64,000 bases of DNA from Megaleporinus macrocephalus. Its lineage: Eukaryota; Chordata; Actinopteri; Characiformes; Anostomidae. A model generated the notes under the pieces. It did no database searches and was not told the DNA's origin. It worked only from the letters and a program-made list of their open reading frames with translations. Below are positions 28,481 through 41,969 of this stretch, piece by piece. Each line of letters begins with the position of its first letter. Positions within the stretch are counted from its first letter, which is position 1. Location of the stretch: positions 20,386,866-20,450,865 of the forward strand of contig CM038706.1 in NCBI GenBank assembly GCA_021613375.1. The letters are read 5' to 3'. A program made the translations under genes and the position numbers.

Positions 28481-31400
28481 GGATACGCACAGCCAATTAC
28501 ACTCTGACACAATCTGCAGTTGACTACAAGAGCTTATGTTAAAGGTGATCAACTCAGACGGCGTTCTATATTAGTACTCTGGTTTTATTACAATCATCAA
28601 GCAATTTGACCAGTGAATTGGATGTGCAGCCAACAAAGGGTGACAATTGGAGGTCCAGAAAAGCCCCCAACTCTACACAAGAGGGGAAACACTCAATAAT
28701 ACTATTAAAGTTACTTTAACACAATATTTTTCCCATACTGCAGATCTGAATTCACCCTCTGTCTGAAAAGCTCTGTTAGAGCACCTGTGTCTTTAAGCCC
28801 CACCTCCTGATGAGCCCAGTGGGCTCTGAATTGTCAACTCATTCACTGATAAGTCAACCAGCATTCTGCTACAGGATTCCTCCTCACACCACTGTGGCTA
28901 TTACAGTCTGAGTCCTGGTGGGCCAGATCCACTTTTGCAAGCTAGACTGGAGCAGGAGGTTTTAGAGAGAGAAGTTTAGATTTTTTTTTGATAGGTGGGC
29001 AATAAGGATTGTGTTACAAGTTTCTCCCTCTGGTGTTTACTTTGTCAAAATACAGTTTCAACATAGTTGATTTTCAGTAGGTCTATATATAAAGCCATGA
29101 ATCAGAAAGAAAGAACATCCACCTCTGGCCAAAAATGATCTACACCAGTCAATAGCACAAAATATCTGATAGTAAATAACTGTAGATATCGATTATACAA
29201 AAGGCAAAGAAACTTTTTCTTCTGTTACATCAATAAGACACAAATCCACTGTGAACAGCTCAGCAGGCAGCTAAGAGGCTAACAGATACCTACAATTACA
29301 TTCAGACACAGGCTTTTGAAGGTAATTTGAAGGATTTGTCATATGTTACCTGAATGATAATTAGAGCGTTCAAATGTCCTTGTTGCTAAAGCTCAGAGTA
29401 AATGCCAGATAATGTGAAAATAAACCAACATTTATTTATAGTATAACAGAGAATTTTATGGGGGTGCTAGTGGATAAATAGCAATATGGAGGAGTCTGCA
29501 ATCAAATAATAGAAAATAATTTATTTGTAAACAGGCTTATGGAAGGGAATTGATACAGAAAAGTAGCCAAATGTTACTATTGTCAATGTCAGCAGTATTA
29601 TATGATTTTTGTCAAATCATTATTTCCATTTGGCATTCTTAGCAAACCTCTGTTTGCAATGGTCAATGATAGTGAGACCCTTTGTTTAGAATTGAGGGAG
29701 AATAACAATTTTACTATAACAGTGGATTTACTGTAACTATAAGCTTTATTCAAACAGAATTGTCATTTGCTGTGTGTCTGCATGAACCTGCAAGAATCTG
29801 TAAGCCTCTGATTCTCTACTGTCACTGTTATTAATAATGTCACATTGAAATACAACGTACACACTTGTTTTAGCACTGAGGAAAGCTACAATGCCTCTCT
29901 GCTGTTTTCTGATATTTATATATTCATCAATAGGCTGATGCTAAATATAATAAATGTGTCATTTTCTAAAACAACATCCTAGAAACATTTTTCAGATTTT
30001 AACCAAAAATGTTGAATCATGTGTTGTAAATTAATGTTTGTCCACTGTTTTTATTTCTTTAACTGGTAACTTACCAGGCTGTGGGTCATTCACCTGATGG
30101 ATCAATAACTGAATAAACAAGTGGAATCAGGTGTGTTCCAACTTGTTTGGAATAAAAACCTGCAGCCACACGGGCCCTAAAAATTGGACTCTGCTGCCTT
30201 AAAGTCAACATGAATAGGAAATCATAACATATTTTCTTTCTATAACTTATTTTTGAGTGAAACATATTATCATGAAGGTTCTCTGATCTAGCTGAACGTT
30301 TTCACTCCCGGATAGATGGAAACCTGACATTATCTGGTAATATTATTTTTCTGTGTCTGCTGGTTCACAGTGATGTAATCAAAACTCACATGATGTTTTA
30401 GGTGCAGGCAAAAGTCATTCCATCTTGAAATTACAGGAAATGATTGTCTTTTAAATTATATGATATGATGAATTATGTTTAACATGACCAGAAACATACA
30501 AAAACAATAAACAATATAACAATAAAACCAAACTAACCAGAACTATAATCAAGGTGCAAAATACATGTGGTCCAGGACACCCTAATTAAGTTTTTGGACC
30601 CCTCGAATATCTCAAAAATCTGATTTTCCAGGGGTCTCTGAAAAAAAAACCATATTGAACATTTTGCTGTCTGTATAATATAGGTTTAGTGATTGTTTAT
30701 CATTGTTTAGCTGCTTCACACAAATCTGTCTTTGGTATTCTTAACTAACTAGAGATGCAGCACCGGTCTGCCTCAGGAGGTGCTGTAGCAAACTGGATCA
30801 CCCAGTTGGTCCTTTACAACCTAGCAACTATAACTATGCCTGGGATACCTCTGAAAAGCCTTATAGTGTGCAACAGCATGTTTGCAAATCTAATTTTCCA
30901 AATGTTTTGTGGAAAATGTGAATTGTCAGTAATTTTTAAACCGAAAACAAAAAAGAAGACATGGAAGATCTCAGTAAATGTGTGCAAGAGTGCATCACCA
31001 AACAAGAAACAAGCATTTCCAAAAGAAGAATTGTTAAACTAAATATTTTGGGTTTTTTATTTAATAAAAAATATTAAAGCTCGAATCAGCACCACTGATT
31101 CTACTGATGTGACTCGCCACTGATGACCACTGGCGAGTGAGTCAGCAACCAGCCAACGTTGGATTAGCCAGCCAACATGGGACCCTGTGGATGTCAAATG
31201 CTGTACTTCACCTGGTGTTCAGTGGTTGGATCAGAAACACACTGTGCACTGAGCGAAGACCATCTAGGAATTGTGTATAGCCCACTTCCTGTATGTTGAC
31301 TGTTCATGCATTACTATTCCTTCCAGACTTGCTGTGAAAATGTGTGTAAATGCCAATATTTCCACCACTGTCTTATTGAAGGTTTGATTGTCAAGTCAAG

Positions 31401-32268
31401 TGTAAATCAAAGCTCTGGGCTAAGATAAAGCACAGCAGTGAAAACAAACAAAGTCATAAATCTAGGTTAAATCAGCATTTCATTAAAGAAATAGCTCAAT
31501 AGTTATTCCTAAACATCAAAACATTTTAAAATTATACATTTTTTTTATTATTAAATAGCAATATCTGAGGCTACAGTGTATTTTTTTTTATAAATATTAT
31601 TTTTTTAAATATATTTATAACAAGCTGGAGGACTGTGATAGCAATGTGGTCCAGACAAACTGAACAGTAAAACTATTCCAAATAAATCTAAAGTCTTTGC
31701 CAGCTTAAGAAATAATTGCATACCTTTGCATCTCTGCATCAGCAATACAGCAGGATTACTAACAGACACTAATCTCACAATTTTATCCTGTGTAGGTCTG
31801 TGGGAGATAGTTTTATGTCTATATTTTATATCTATTTAAAAAGAAACGTATGTATTTGTTTAACAGGAAAGAACTATAGTCTATAGTCTATCACAATGAT
31901 GGTCAATGAAAGTAGTTTTTAGTATTTTTGTACAAGTAGTTTTTCCTCCCTCACCCCTTTCCACTTTATATTGTATATAGCTGCTGTTGGAACAAAACCT
32001 TTTTGATCAATGATATGATAACTTTGCAGGAAAAAAGAAAATGTGCTTTTTATGTAAGTCAAAACAAATAGACCTTTTGTTCCATTTTTTGGTCCATTCG
32101 TCATGAAATTTACACTGTAGGGTGCAACAGCAATATTTATATTAGGTCAAAAAGGACTAAAATTGAGATACTGTTTTGTTCTGTTAGACTTTTTTATTGT
32201 TTGTTGGTTATATTTCATTGTTATACTCACATTTTGGGCAGATTTTAAAATAAAATGTAAAATTCTTC

Positions 32269-32270
<2 letters not shown>

Positions 32271-32306
<36 letters not shown>

Positions 32307-32325
32307 GTAGTAGTAGTAGTAGTAA
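32271..32325. repeat. (TTA)n(TAG)n microsatellite
   Basis: About 11 TTA units pass into seven TAG units. It explains poly-Leu and poly-Asn ORFs. Confidence 0.97.
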
Positions 32326-32829
32326 TATGTTCCTTCATTGAAAATTTATGTTTTCGTCATAAAATAGAAAAAATAATAATGAAAGATCCTTATGATTGTA
32401 TAACTTGTATAAGACTGGCAAATGCTTTTTGTGTTGTCAGTAAGAAAGGTGACATAACACAGTGGTAATCATGTTTCTGTTCCAAAAATTAAAAAGAAAA
32501 AAACAATTAATTAAGTAAAAAAAATCACTACATATTAATAAAAGGCAAAGCTGTGTCAGGCTAGCTGAGATAATGTCAGTTTAACTTCCAAATACAACAA
32601 CACCACCTTTACTGTATTACAAATAATGGCTCAGCATGCGCTAGCCAGTCGAGTTTCACTTCACCTTCAAGTTGTAAAGCAGATTTACGGCGATGTGTTA
32701 TTATTTAGCATAATTCATCTCCCTGTCAGTCGCACATTGGAGGTTAATAGAAATGCCAGCATGTTCACTGATTTACTTAGTAAAATTTTCATCCCAAGGT
32801 TGGCCTGGGTGATTGGAGGCTGAGTGAGG

Positions 32830-33110
32830 AAGGGGGGGATTCATGCATTATGTAGAGGAAGCTGTAGATGTGACCTTGAGCCATCACAAGCTGGACTATA
32901 TATTAAAGCAGCCGCCATCTTCCCCGACCTGAAAATACATCTGATGCATTTAACAGTGTTTTACACAACATTACTGATGCTTTGCATGAGCTGAGCTCAT
33001 TTTATTCGGTCATCCATTTCAAAAGAGTAGTTTAACGACATCTGGCCATCCGATTTGGCTCAGACAGACAATTAATAACCGCACAGGCATTGATATAGAG
33101 AGAAACACGC
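32830..33110. promoter_or_regulatory. Candidate conserved noncoding element
   Basis: Complex sequence including CATGCATTATGTAGAGGAAG and TGATGCTTTGCATGAGCTGA, without repeat structure or a meaningful ORF, in AT-rich intergenic DNA. It resembles developmental enhancer sequence in texture only. Confidence 0.3.
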
Positions 33111-34519
33111 ATTCATAGCCATTTGTTATCTGTTCACGAGAGCGTTAATAGTATAAAGAAACGTGATTTCAGCTTTTTACTGAAGATATATTGCCAGCTT
33201 ATACGCGACAAAGCAAAAAGCAGAGTATTGTGGGAGAATAGTGAGAAGGTCAGAGGCGTGAAGTCTATACGTCAGTCCAAGACTGATATAAATATACGTT
33301 CATGAAACCATTAAGCGTGGCTTTAGCTGAAATGGACTGCAGTCTGCAGAGCAGCTTTCCTGTAGCAGAAGGCAAAGGTCTTGTGTTAGTCTCTGAACCC
33401 ACAGGATGTTAAAATCTTGTGGAAAACCATGTGTTCTGGGAGAAGACTGCCTTGAGTTTAGAGGTGAAGTATATGAGAAACAATATTTTCCCACAGAAGA
33501 AGATGGGCGGCAAATCAATACCCTGCCTGTTAGCAAGGCTTTAGCAACCTTTAAAATATCAAGTGAAATTGATTTATTCAATACTGTCTATATTCTCAAA
33601 TTAGATTAGTCTGAAGTCTTATCTAGAGCCTGACCATGACATTTCATAATTACATTCCTCCTAATGGTGTCTCTTAATTATAAAAAGGCTTAAAACACAC
33701 TACAAATAAGTACACGGCCAGTATTTTTAGCCCCTCTTTCTAAATAAATGTATTTTGCTGAAAATAATTTATTTTCATTTACAATGAATGTACATAATCT
33801 AAACATGGCTTGTCCAATCACATCAGTCGTTGTAATTTGTTAGCCAGTTATAAAAGAGTTATAAAAGAGCTGGGGGAGTGTCTATAGTTCGATAAGCTCT
33901 GCAAAGTAACACCAGTTGACAATCACTGAAACTGAAGTTTTTGCTTAAAGCACAATAAAATAAACATTAACCCTTCTTCAAAATGTATAATATATAGAAG
34001 GGAACAGTACGCTACAGAGTGAAGATACTTAATATTACTTGCTGTTTAGTTGCTTGTTAGCTATGAGATAAAGAAAAGAAGTTAAACTAACACTAAGATT
34101 TACAAGAGTGTGAATGAGCGACAGGGATAAATATAATGTTATTTGCAGCTTTTTATATTCCTTGTTTTTATATTTTTCTTCAGTATTTGAACACAATGAT
34201 GGCAGTAGTTGACATATATTGCCGTTTACAGTAAGTGAAAAGGTCATACAGTGTCAATCATAATGCAATTTGACATTCCTTAATTCAAGGACAGTCAAAG
34301 AGCAGTCAGATAAGATTTTTACAAGTTACAGGAACAACAAAAATAATCAATTGATCTCTCATTATTTCCTTCAGAGAGATTGTCAGAGCAGAAGGTGCAG
34401 ATGTTGTGGATGTTAATGTTTAAAAAAGAAAGTGGAGGAAAGTTGTTTATGCTAAATTTAACTGAACTTAACTGAGAAAATATTTGTGACTATGACCATG
34501 AAATTCTGGCACCCTGCTC

Positions 34520-34690
34520 TGTGTATTACAATCCGGGTCCTGGAGGTCCACTGTCCTGTCCATTTAGTACTTTTCCTGCTTTAACACACCCCCTTCAACC
34601 CAATAACAGACTGTTAATGAGTAGATTAGTTAGATCAGGTGTGTTGGGAGCAAGGAAAACACTAAAAGCAGGGTTGGGAAACAAAGACTG
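34520..34690. mobile_element. Short palindromic fish repeat (MITE- or SINE-like)
   Basis: Contains GGGTCCTGGAGGTCCACTG, TTCCTGCTTTAACACACCC and, in opposing orientation, GTGTGTTGGGAGCAAGGAAA. The two halves are roughly inverted copies around the middle. I recall this as a widespread otophysan repeat. Boundaries are approximate. Confidence 0.5.
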
Positions 34691-36220
34691 AGCTCATTAA
34701 ACATGCTTTCAGAGCAAAATCACTCTCTTTCTGATAGTACCAGTTTTTGGATGATATACTTAGGATGTTGCAGTGTAACTAAGAGACCGGTTATTGCATT
34801 GCTTGACTTGTGCCTGTGTGAGTGGATGGTTGTAGTGTTTGAGCCATACTCTCTCTGTGCTACATCCTGTTAAACAGAACTAATTTTGCTCTGCATAATG
34901 AAACATGGAGGTGGTCAGTGTTCCACAAGTACTGACATCATCCACAACATGTTCATTGGGACATCATTTATCACAATACCATCAACATAACAATAGTAAA
35001 CATGCTCCTGCCTTCTTGAAATGTGTTGTAGGCATTAGTTGAATACAGGTAAAACAAAATAAAGCTTTCTGTTACAAAAAATAGTTATTTAAAGAACCGT
35101 CCAATCAAGTTTCCTGCAAAAAGTCGTCCGTTCCAATGCGGCCCCTTGATTTTATAGAGTACATGTGTCGATTACTGTTGCGGCAGCTCGTGTTTTCTAG
35201 CCTGAGCTCTAAAAAGATGTTAGAAAGGAAAGGCCATAACGTGCTGCAGTGTTTAAAGGGAAATAATTAGGTGAGACATGATGGCAGTGCTTGCTGATAG
35301 AGGAAATGATAAGGGAACACTATTCTCTTTTTAAAGCACAAAGTCCATTCTGATATAATTGGTAGCGGAATTATTTATGACATTAATTGCCACATTATCG
35401 ACTGCCTGTCAACTCCCGTGGCAGTTCGTCCATCTTTCTTACCGGCGAGAGCTAGCTCAGCCTAAAGTAGACTGACAAGCTAATTACACCATCTTCCCCC
35501 TCAATGACAAATGCTACTCATCTGAAACCATGCCGGAAATAAGGCTCTTTCTTTCTCTCCCTCTCTCCCTCTCTTTCTCTCTGCCTGCCCTTTCCTGCGC
35601 TGTCTGCCTGGGCTAATGTCTGCAGTAAAGGATGAGGCTGTGCACTGGAGAGAATGATCAGCCCCTCATCTCACCTCTCCCTCATCCAGTTAGCGTGCTA
35701 TCAGCGCACAGCTGCCAATCACCCGCACAGCACTGCAGCTCTTTCTCATGCGCCTGATTTGCATCCGCTGGTGTCAATCACTCGGAGAGGGGAGCCTAAT
35801 AACTGATGACTATGGGCGATTTCCCAGAGCTGTTCTGACAGGCAGGCGCATTGGGTGTTGGGATCAGAGCAGGTCGAGGAGAGCGCTGTGCTGTGCTGCA
35901 CTGCACTCACACAGCCCTGGGCTTCCTCTCAGTCTATACTACACGCAGGCCCGCGCTGGAGCAAGGGCCCCTGAACATGCTATCATGGGAATACCATCAT
36001 CACATGATGTCTTCTAGATGAACGACACCCACCGGCTCTTTCACAACATCCCTCTAGTAGACAATTTGTTTAATCCACATTGCTATGCATTTCTATGTTA
36101 CTATGAAGTATTTGGTAAATATTATCGAATTAAGCCTAATATAAAGGCAGCTTATTGCTCAGTTATTAATCATAAAAGGTCCATATAATGAAAAAGTTAA
36201 TAAAATAAAGTAGTTAGATG

Positions 36221-36811
36221 ATTTGATTTGATGCTACAGTGACTCACTCTTACCTCTCGACATACAAAGTGGTTTTACGAGACCAGATGAGGGGACTAGA
36301 GGATTAGCAACTTCAGTAGATATCTCCGCAACACAATACAGAAATGTCTTTGGCGTACCATTAGAACTGCTATTTCTTCACAATCTGTTGACAATTTCAG
36401 TGATTTTGGAATGTTTTAAACTAAAAGTCTGACATATTTCTCCTGTAATTTGCCAGATAACAAACAAGCTGTTCTTAAATTGGTACTCTGATTAAACCAC
36501 AGGATACAGTGACCAGTGATGCTACACCTTCTCTAAGATTTTATTCTTTTTTCTTTTGAGGGGGTTACTACTTTGCCGTATAGACCGTTTTTGTTTAAAC
36601 TTTCAGATTCTGAGCAGTCAATTTTCTCTAAAATAGAGCTTTTCACATTAAGCCCCTTTGTATGCCTTTGTTTACATTTTAACTACTTAATTTTGAAAAA
36701 TCTTCCTTTAACAACCCCACGCCTGTATATGGCCACACTATGTCTGTTCTCGCTCTCATAAAAACATAACTTATGTATTAGTTTCATGGTAGCTCTTTAA
36801 TTATTTATTAT
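36221..36811. mobile_element. 590-bp interspersed element, copy 1, with 11-bp flanking duplication
   Basis: Nearly identical to 37854-38446. It begins TTGATTTGATGCTACAGTGA and ends near TTAGTTTCATGGTAGCTC. The 11-mer GTAGTTAGATG occurs immediately before (36210-36220) and immediately after (36812-36822), as expected for a target-site duplication. No ORF of note inside, so it is non-autonomous. The family is not recognised. Confidence 0.75.
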
Positions 36812-37853
36812 GTAGTTAGATGTAGCATTTAAACAGTTTATAGAATCAGTCATTTTTAAGTCACTGTATTTGTGGTGTCAGCCAACCAATGTATTTACAT
36901 GATACCAGTGAATAGCAAAGCATTTCATGACTCAATGACAAGTTAGAAAACTGCAGAGCGTAACAAATGCACCATGCATAGCATTTTGTGAGTTGTCTTT
37001 TTATTTAAAAAATAAAACAACTGATTCAACTAATTATTCATTTAGACAAAGGCGTCTGTAAAACTTGGTTAAAAACAGACATATCTTTACCGTCCCTCAA
37101 GTGTTTGGCTGTTTCTTGAAAATCTGTTTTTTATTTAGTGTAGGCTTGTAGAGGTAGACGTTTGTTGAAACAGTATGACAACATATGTGTCAAAATAAAG
37201 TGGTAGCAAAGTGGCTACTGGGAAATGGGGTGCTGGCTTTAAATGAAAATGCTTGAATAACATATAGATGCAGTTACTATTGCTTAATAAAGTTACTGAT
37301 ACTGGTAACAAGCAATTAGCTTAATAAGCAAAAGAATTGTTAATGGGAAGCGTATTCTGCTCATTGTTAAAAGCAGTAATTTGTAACATAATGCCACCTG
37401 TGGAATTCATACTCCAAACAAGAATGGGGGCAATGTATCACTAGAAAACACACAGACCCTCCTTCTCCCCCTTTAATTCTTACCAGTCTAGAAGGTAAGA
37501 ATGGAGTTCTTACCTTGGAGTTCAGCACCAAACTGCATCCCTTTACTCACCAAGAGTGTCTCACCAAAGTGGACAACAACACCAATCTTAAGTCTTGTTT
37601 TGCTTCTATCACTACTTTTGTTTGCTGAATCTGGGTTGTTGCCAATAGTAACTCTCGTTTAGGGTTTTTTTTTTTGTTTGAATGGGTCGTAGTGGTGCTA
37701 CTTGTTGCTTGCTAGCTATTGTTACATTCACACTTCCTCACTAGCTACCTGTTCTTAACGACAGAAACAGGAGCAGAACCTTCCACATGATTAACAAGAG
37801 GTTAGAATACGCCGCTGGGGCAGAGGTACTTCTTCCTGTCATGTTTGACTGAA
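36809..37853. other. Spacer between the two 590-bp element copies
   Basis: About 1 kb of AT-rich DNA with a poly-T at 37660-37673. No coding signal or recognised feature. Confidence 0.7.
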
Positions 37854-38446
37854 TTGATTTGATGCTACAGTGACTCACTCGTACCTCTTGACATGGTTTT
37901 ACGAGACCAGATGAGGGGACTACATGATTAGCATGCTAACTTCAGTAGATATCTCTGCAACACAATACAGAAATGTCTTTGGCGTACCGTTAGAACTGCT
38001 ATTTCTTCACAATCTGTTGACAATTTCAGTTGATTTTGGAATGTTTTAAACTAAAAGTCTGACATATTTCTCCTGTAATTTGCCAGATAACAAACAAGCT
38101 GTTCTTAAATTGGTACTCTGATTAAACCACAGGATACAGTGACCAGTGATGCTACACCTTCTCTAAGATTTTATTCTTTTTTCTTTTGAGGGGGTTACTA
38201 TTTTGCCGTATAGACCGTTTTTTGTTTAAACTTTCTAATTCTGAGCAGTCACTTTTCTCTAAAATAGATTTTTTCACACCAAGCCCCTTCTGAATGCCTT
38301 TGTTTACATCTTAACTACTTAATTTTGAAAAATCTGTGAGGTTCCCCTTTAACAACCCCACGTCTGTAGTATATGGCCACACTATGTCATTTCTCGCTCT
38401 CATAAAAACATAACTTATGTATTAGTTTCATAGTAGCTCCTGAATT
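37854..38446. mobile_element. 590-bp interspersed element, copy 2
   Basis: Same orientation and sequence as 36221-36811, with scattered substitutions and short indels, for example in the flank of GGAATGTTTTAAACTAAAAG. CTGAATT occurs at both edges (37849-37855 and 38440-38446), a possible 7-bp target-site duplication. Confidence 0.75.
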
Positions 38447-38451
38447 ATTTA

Positions 38452-39247
38452 TAGTTACTGAGTAATATATTTTTTAAGATTAATAACTGAATAATAAGCC
38501 TAGTGTTGGAGGAGGCCTCTCTTCACTTCACTACATTCTGTCATTTGATGCGCTGGAAGCACTGGAGGCCCTGTTTGACAATGCAGGCATGTGCACAACA
38601 GCAGGAGTAGAACACATAAGTGATTTCCCTCCATCTAGTTTGTGATGTTATTGTACACAGGTGCCATCCTCTCTCTCTCTCTCTCGCTCTGTCTCTCTCT
38701 GCACTGGGTAGCTGCTTGTATGGGGGCAGAAGCTCGTCACTGCCGCTGTTACACTACTCCAGAGAGGAACTTTACCAAGAGCTACGCATATACACGCTGC
38801 CTCAGGTCACAGCTCGTGCCTACCGGTTGCTCTGTTCCTCCGCCCTTAATTAGTCCCCATCATGTGCCCCGTTCTGTAACACACACTCACACTCACACAC
38901 ACACGGTCCTGCACTCTCTCACTCACATACAGCACACATGCGTGGCAGCATATGTCTAGCCTCGCCACTCGCACCTCCCTCCTAATGCTGTTTATATTTG
39001 CGGAGCTGTTGGAGATGAGGCCGTGACGAGGATGGGAAGTGACACTCACCAAACTCGGTATGTCCCCTAGCCAGCTCCGCCGGCTCCGCCGCTGTCAATT
39101 CGGCCTACATCAGCGGCACTGGCTCAATGGCAGCGTCTCTGACACATGTCACAAAGTTTTAAATGTCTGTTCTTTTCATGGGGGATGGCTGGGTGAGCCA
39201 GCCAGGGAAGAGATGACATTTTGTACGGTGAGTCTGTGTGCGTGTAT

Positions 39248-39293
<46 letters not shown>

Positions 39294-40254
39294 GGGGGGT
39301 TGGACTTGTTGTGGCTCCCTCTTCCTGCCTCCTCTGGCTGTCACTGGCACTTTCCTGTGAACATATCACAACACGGACAAATAAACCTTGTCATTTAGAA
39401 ACGCCCGCACTAGTGACCATGCTACCCAGCAGCACGACAGGAGCAGTGCGCAAAGCACAGTCGCACAGGACCAAGGACACACACACCCGCACGCCCACAC
39501 ACACTCCCTGACACACACAAACACATAAACATAACCTTCCTGTAGAAACACACCAACACAGCAACATACAAGACACATGAACATCCTGCAGAAACACACA
39601 CACACACTCCACATCATACAGGGCTGTGCAGAAGGGAGGGACTTTTTTCACTTTTTCAGTCAAAAGAATAGAAAACATATTGTTGCTGTCCACAGAAAAA
39701 CAGGAGAAGGCCAACAACATTATTTACTTTTAAGGCAGGTTAATGGAAAGAAATCTCATCTCAGTTTTGGGACTATTTATCATGAACTGTTCACGTAATG
39801 CAAAATACAGCTACTGTGTTCAAATGTAGAACAATAAAAAATAAAGCTACTTGTTTTTTATATATATCTAAGAAAAAGTTACACAGAGGCCACAACTTGA
39901 AGTCTGCACGGGGCAGATTTTTTAATTCCAGGTCCCACCGCAGTTTGTTCTGCTTCCACCAAATATCAACTACATTTGTCCCCATCCTGCCAGCAACCTA
40001 CATGTCCTGGCCCACTGCTGCCCACAGTCGAGGGTAAATGATATGAAATATTTGCCAAAGTCTTTTTAGAAATAATTTCTGTTCTCCTGAAATAATCACC
40101 AGTAAAATGTACTGCTCCTTGTCGGACTCGCCTGTAGTCGGCAAGTTTGTATTTACTCTACTTTAGGGCATTTTCCACAGCTGAGGCCAACTGACTGTTC
40201 TGTAGCACTAAACAATACATGAGTTTTTTTTATGTGCTTGGTTGGATTATTTAG
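38452..40254. other. Intergenic DNA with microsatellites
   Basis: Contains CT and CA runs at 38670-38702 and 38880-38905, a (TG)n at 39252-39290, and CA-rich DNA at 39477-39610. The 38720-39200 part is relatively GC-rich and complex. No gene is supported; the local ORFs are readings of the microsatellites. Confidence 0.7.
39252..39290. repeat. (TG)n microsatellite
   Basis: About 19 TG units. Confidence 0.97.
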
Positions 40255-40640
40255 AATGTCTATTTTAAAAATAGCCTCGTTACTCCTATTTCATTTTCAG
40301 CTTGTTTTCATTTATGTACATTTACATTCCAGTAAAGATTATTGATTAAAGATTAAAGATTAAAGAGTATTGCCTTTGAAGTTTGACTTCACCATTACAA
40401 TACTTATAGGCAACTAGTCATCATATCTTCTGCTCCAGGAAACACATGTTAATGCTCAGTAGTACACAGATAGGCTTCTTTAATACATTTGCAAATACAT
40501 TTGTGGCCTACATATGTGGCCTAGTGAAAACAAAATTCATACATTCAAACATTTTAATATAACATTATAGTCATTATGGCTTTTAGAATAATGGGTTTTT
40601 TGGGGAGGTGGGCTAGTACACTATAGCCCCTGTGGTGTTT
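40255..40640. mobile_element. Interspersed repeat, family 2, copy 1
   Basis: Shares long diverged stretches with 58040-58740: TTTTAAAAATAGC, CCTATTTCATT, CAACTAGTCATCATATCTTC, TGCTCAGTAG, AACATTATAGTCATT and CCCCTGTGGT. It has lost the outer part seen in the 58-kb copy. No ORF. Confidence 0.8.
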
Positions 40641-40663
40641 GTCCCACATATTAAATAATGATG

Positions 40664-40925
40664 AGGTCTGGATTTTTCAGATCTATCGACTTTTTTCTGT
40701 GGAGTTCTCTCTACAACGACAGATTTAAGTACTGTTTATCTGATGGTGACAGTTTTGGTGGTCTATAAGGTATTGCACGGTCATTGGAAGTATCATTTTT
40801 TTGTACCCTAGTTTTGAACATGTTCCTCTTTCTGATGTAAGTGAATTAACTTAAATCTGCAGTAATATCTCCTGAAAAATAAAAGAATTAGAAAAAGAAT
40901 AATGTTGACTGGACTGGCATGTTTT
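40664..40925. mobile_element. Interspersed repeat, family 1, copy 2
   Basis: Diverged relative of 12945-13500. It shares CAGTTTTGGTGGTCTA, a following G-T-C-rich stretch, and AATNTCTCCTGAAA with the same spacing. It directly follows a family 2 copy. Confidence 0.6.
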
Positions 40926-41189
40926 AACTGGAAATTACATAAAAAAAGTGTGATCTGTTGTATAGTATGGTACTCCTACTGTAAACATTCAGAATTACAC
41001 AGCTGGGAGAGCAACAAAGGTAGGAAAGTGTGGGCATATCACTCCAGAATCACGTTCTCTGCACTGATTTACTGTTTTATACATTACTGACTACAACAAT
41101 CTTCTCTTTCTAGTATTCATTAAATGTACCACATTACCCCAAAATTCCTGTCGGCATCAAGCCGCTTTCTCGAGAACTGCATACAATGG

Positions 41190-41192
<3 letters not shown>

Positions 41193-41275
<83 letters not shown>
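41193..41275. repeat. (TA)n microsatellite
   Basis: About 41 perfect TA units. Confidence 0.98.
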
Positions 41276-41278
<3 letters not shown>

Positions 41279-41930
41279 GAAGCAAATCAAGAACAGCTTT
41301 GTGAATGAATCTTGAACTGAATGGTAAATAATACAGAATGATAATGATAAAAAAATGATAATGAAATGACTGCAAAAGTTGTCTGTGAAGCCTCTATATA
41401 CAGAATAACGTAGTAACTTGTTTTTATTTGCTTTTTTAGTTGACTGTTGACTCGTTCTTCTTTATAATTAGTTTTTGTTCTACATGCAGTTTAAAAAACA
41501 TTGTGCACTATAAAATCAAATTAATTATAAGACTAATTTTATTTGTTTATATTTAGGAGTATATTTGTGGTAAAGATGATCTGTGTCAATCTATTTATAA
41601 AATAACTTTTGGCTTCTTGATTAGGCACTAGTTTTATGGTGTTGACATTGTTCTGTGTAGTCACAAGTGCTTTCTATAAATTTGAGAGAGCCATAGGGCT
41701 GAGATGCTGATTTCAGCCTGAAAGTGCATTTCAGCATTTAACACATTATGACGTTCTAAGGCCCCAGAACGTAACCTTGGGGCACACCTGTTTCACCAAT
41801 AATATGGCTTTACCCTTCTAGTAGCTTGAGATTTACACTTTAATAAAAATCATGTGCAATTGAAATAAAATTTCATATTATAATAATAATTGAATTATGT
41901 ACACACATGTTGCACTTTCTTTCAAATTCA

Positions 41931-41969
41931 ACTCTCTCTCTCTCTCTCTCTCTCTCGCTCTCTCTCTCA
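41931..41969. repeat. (CT)n microsatellite
   Basis: About 19 CT units with one CG interruption. Confidence 0.97.

Larger units (their letters stand above)
25151..36209. other. Intergenic DNA, kcnma1-lrmda interval, proximal part
   Basis: No gene seen. A repeat fragment with the words CAGTTATTGGCACC lies at 25465-25560. A complex, less AT-biased stretch lies at 26640-28480. Other fish-type repeat fragments lie near 28740-28980, 30060-30185 and 34520-34690. A (TTA)n/(TAG)n microsatellite is at 32271-32325. Complex unique-looking DNA lies at about 32600-33110 and 35260-35760. The small ORFs show no family resemblance. Confidence 0.7.

Noticed and set aside
36223..38451. The two 590-bp direct repeats as LTRs of one retroelement
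   Set aside because: Copy 1 has its own flanking 11-bp duplication, the 1-kb spacer has no gag/pol-like coding or primer-binding site, and the outer flanks do not match each other.
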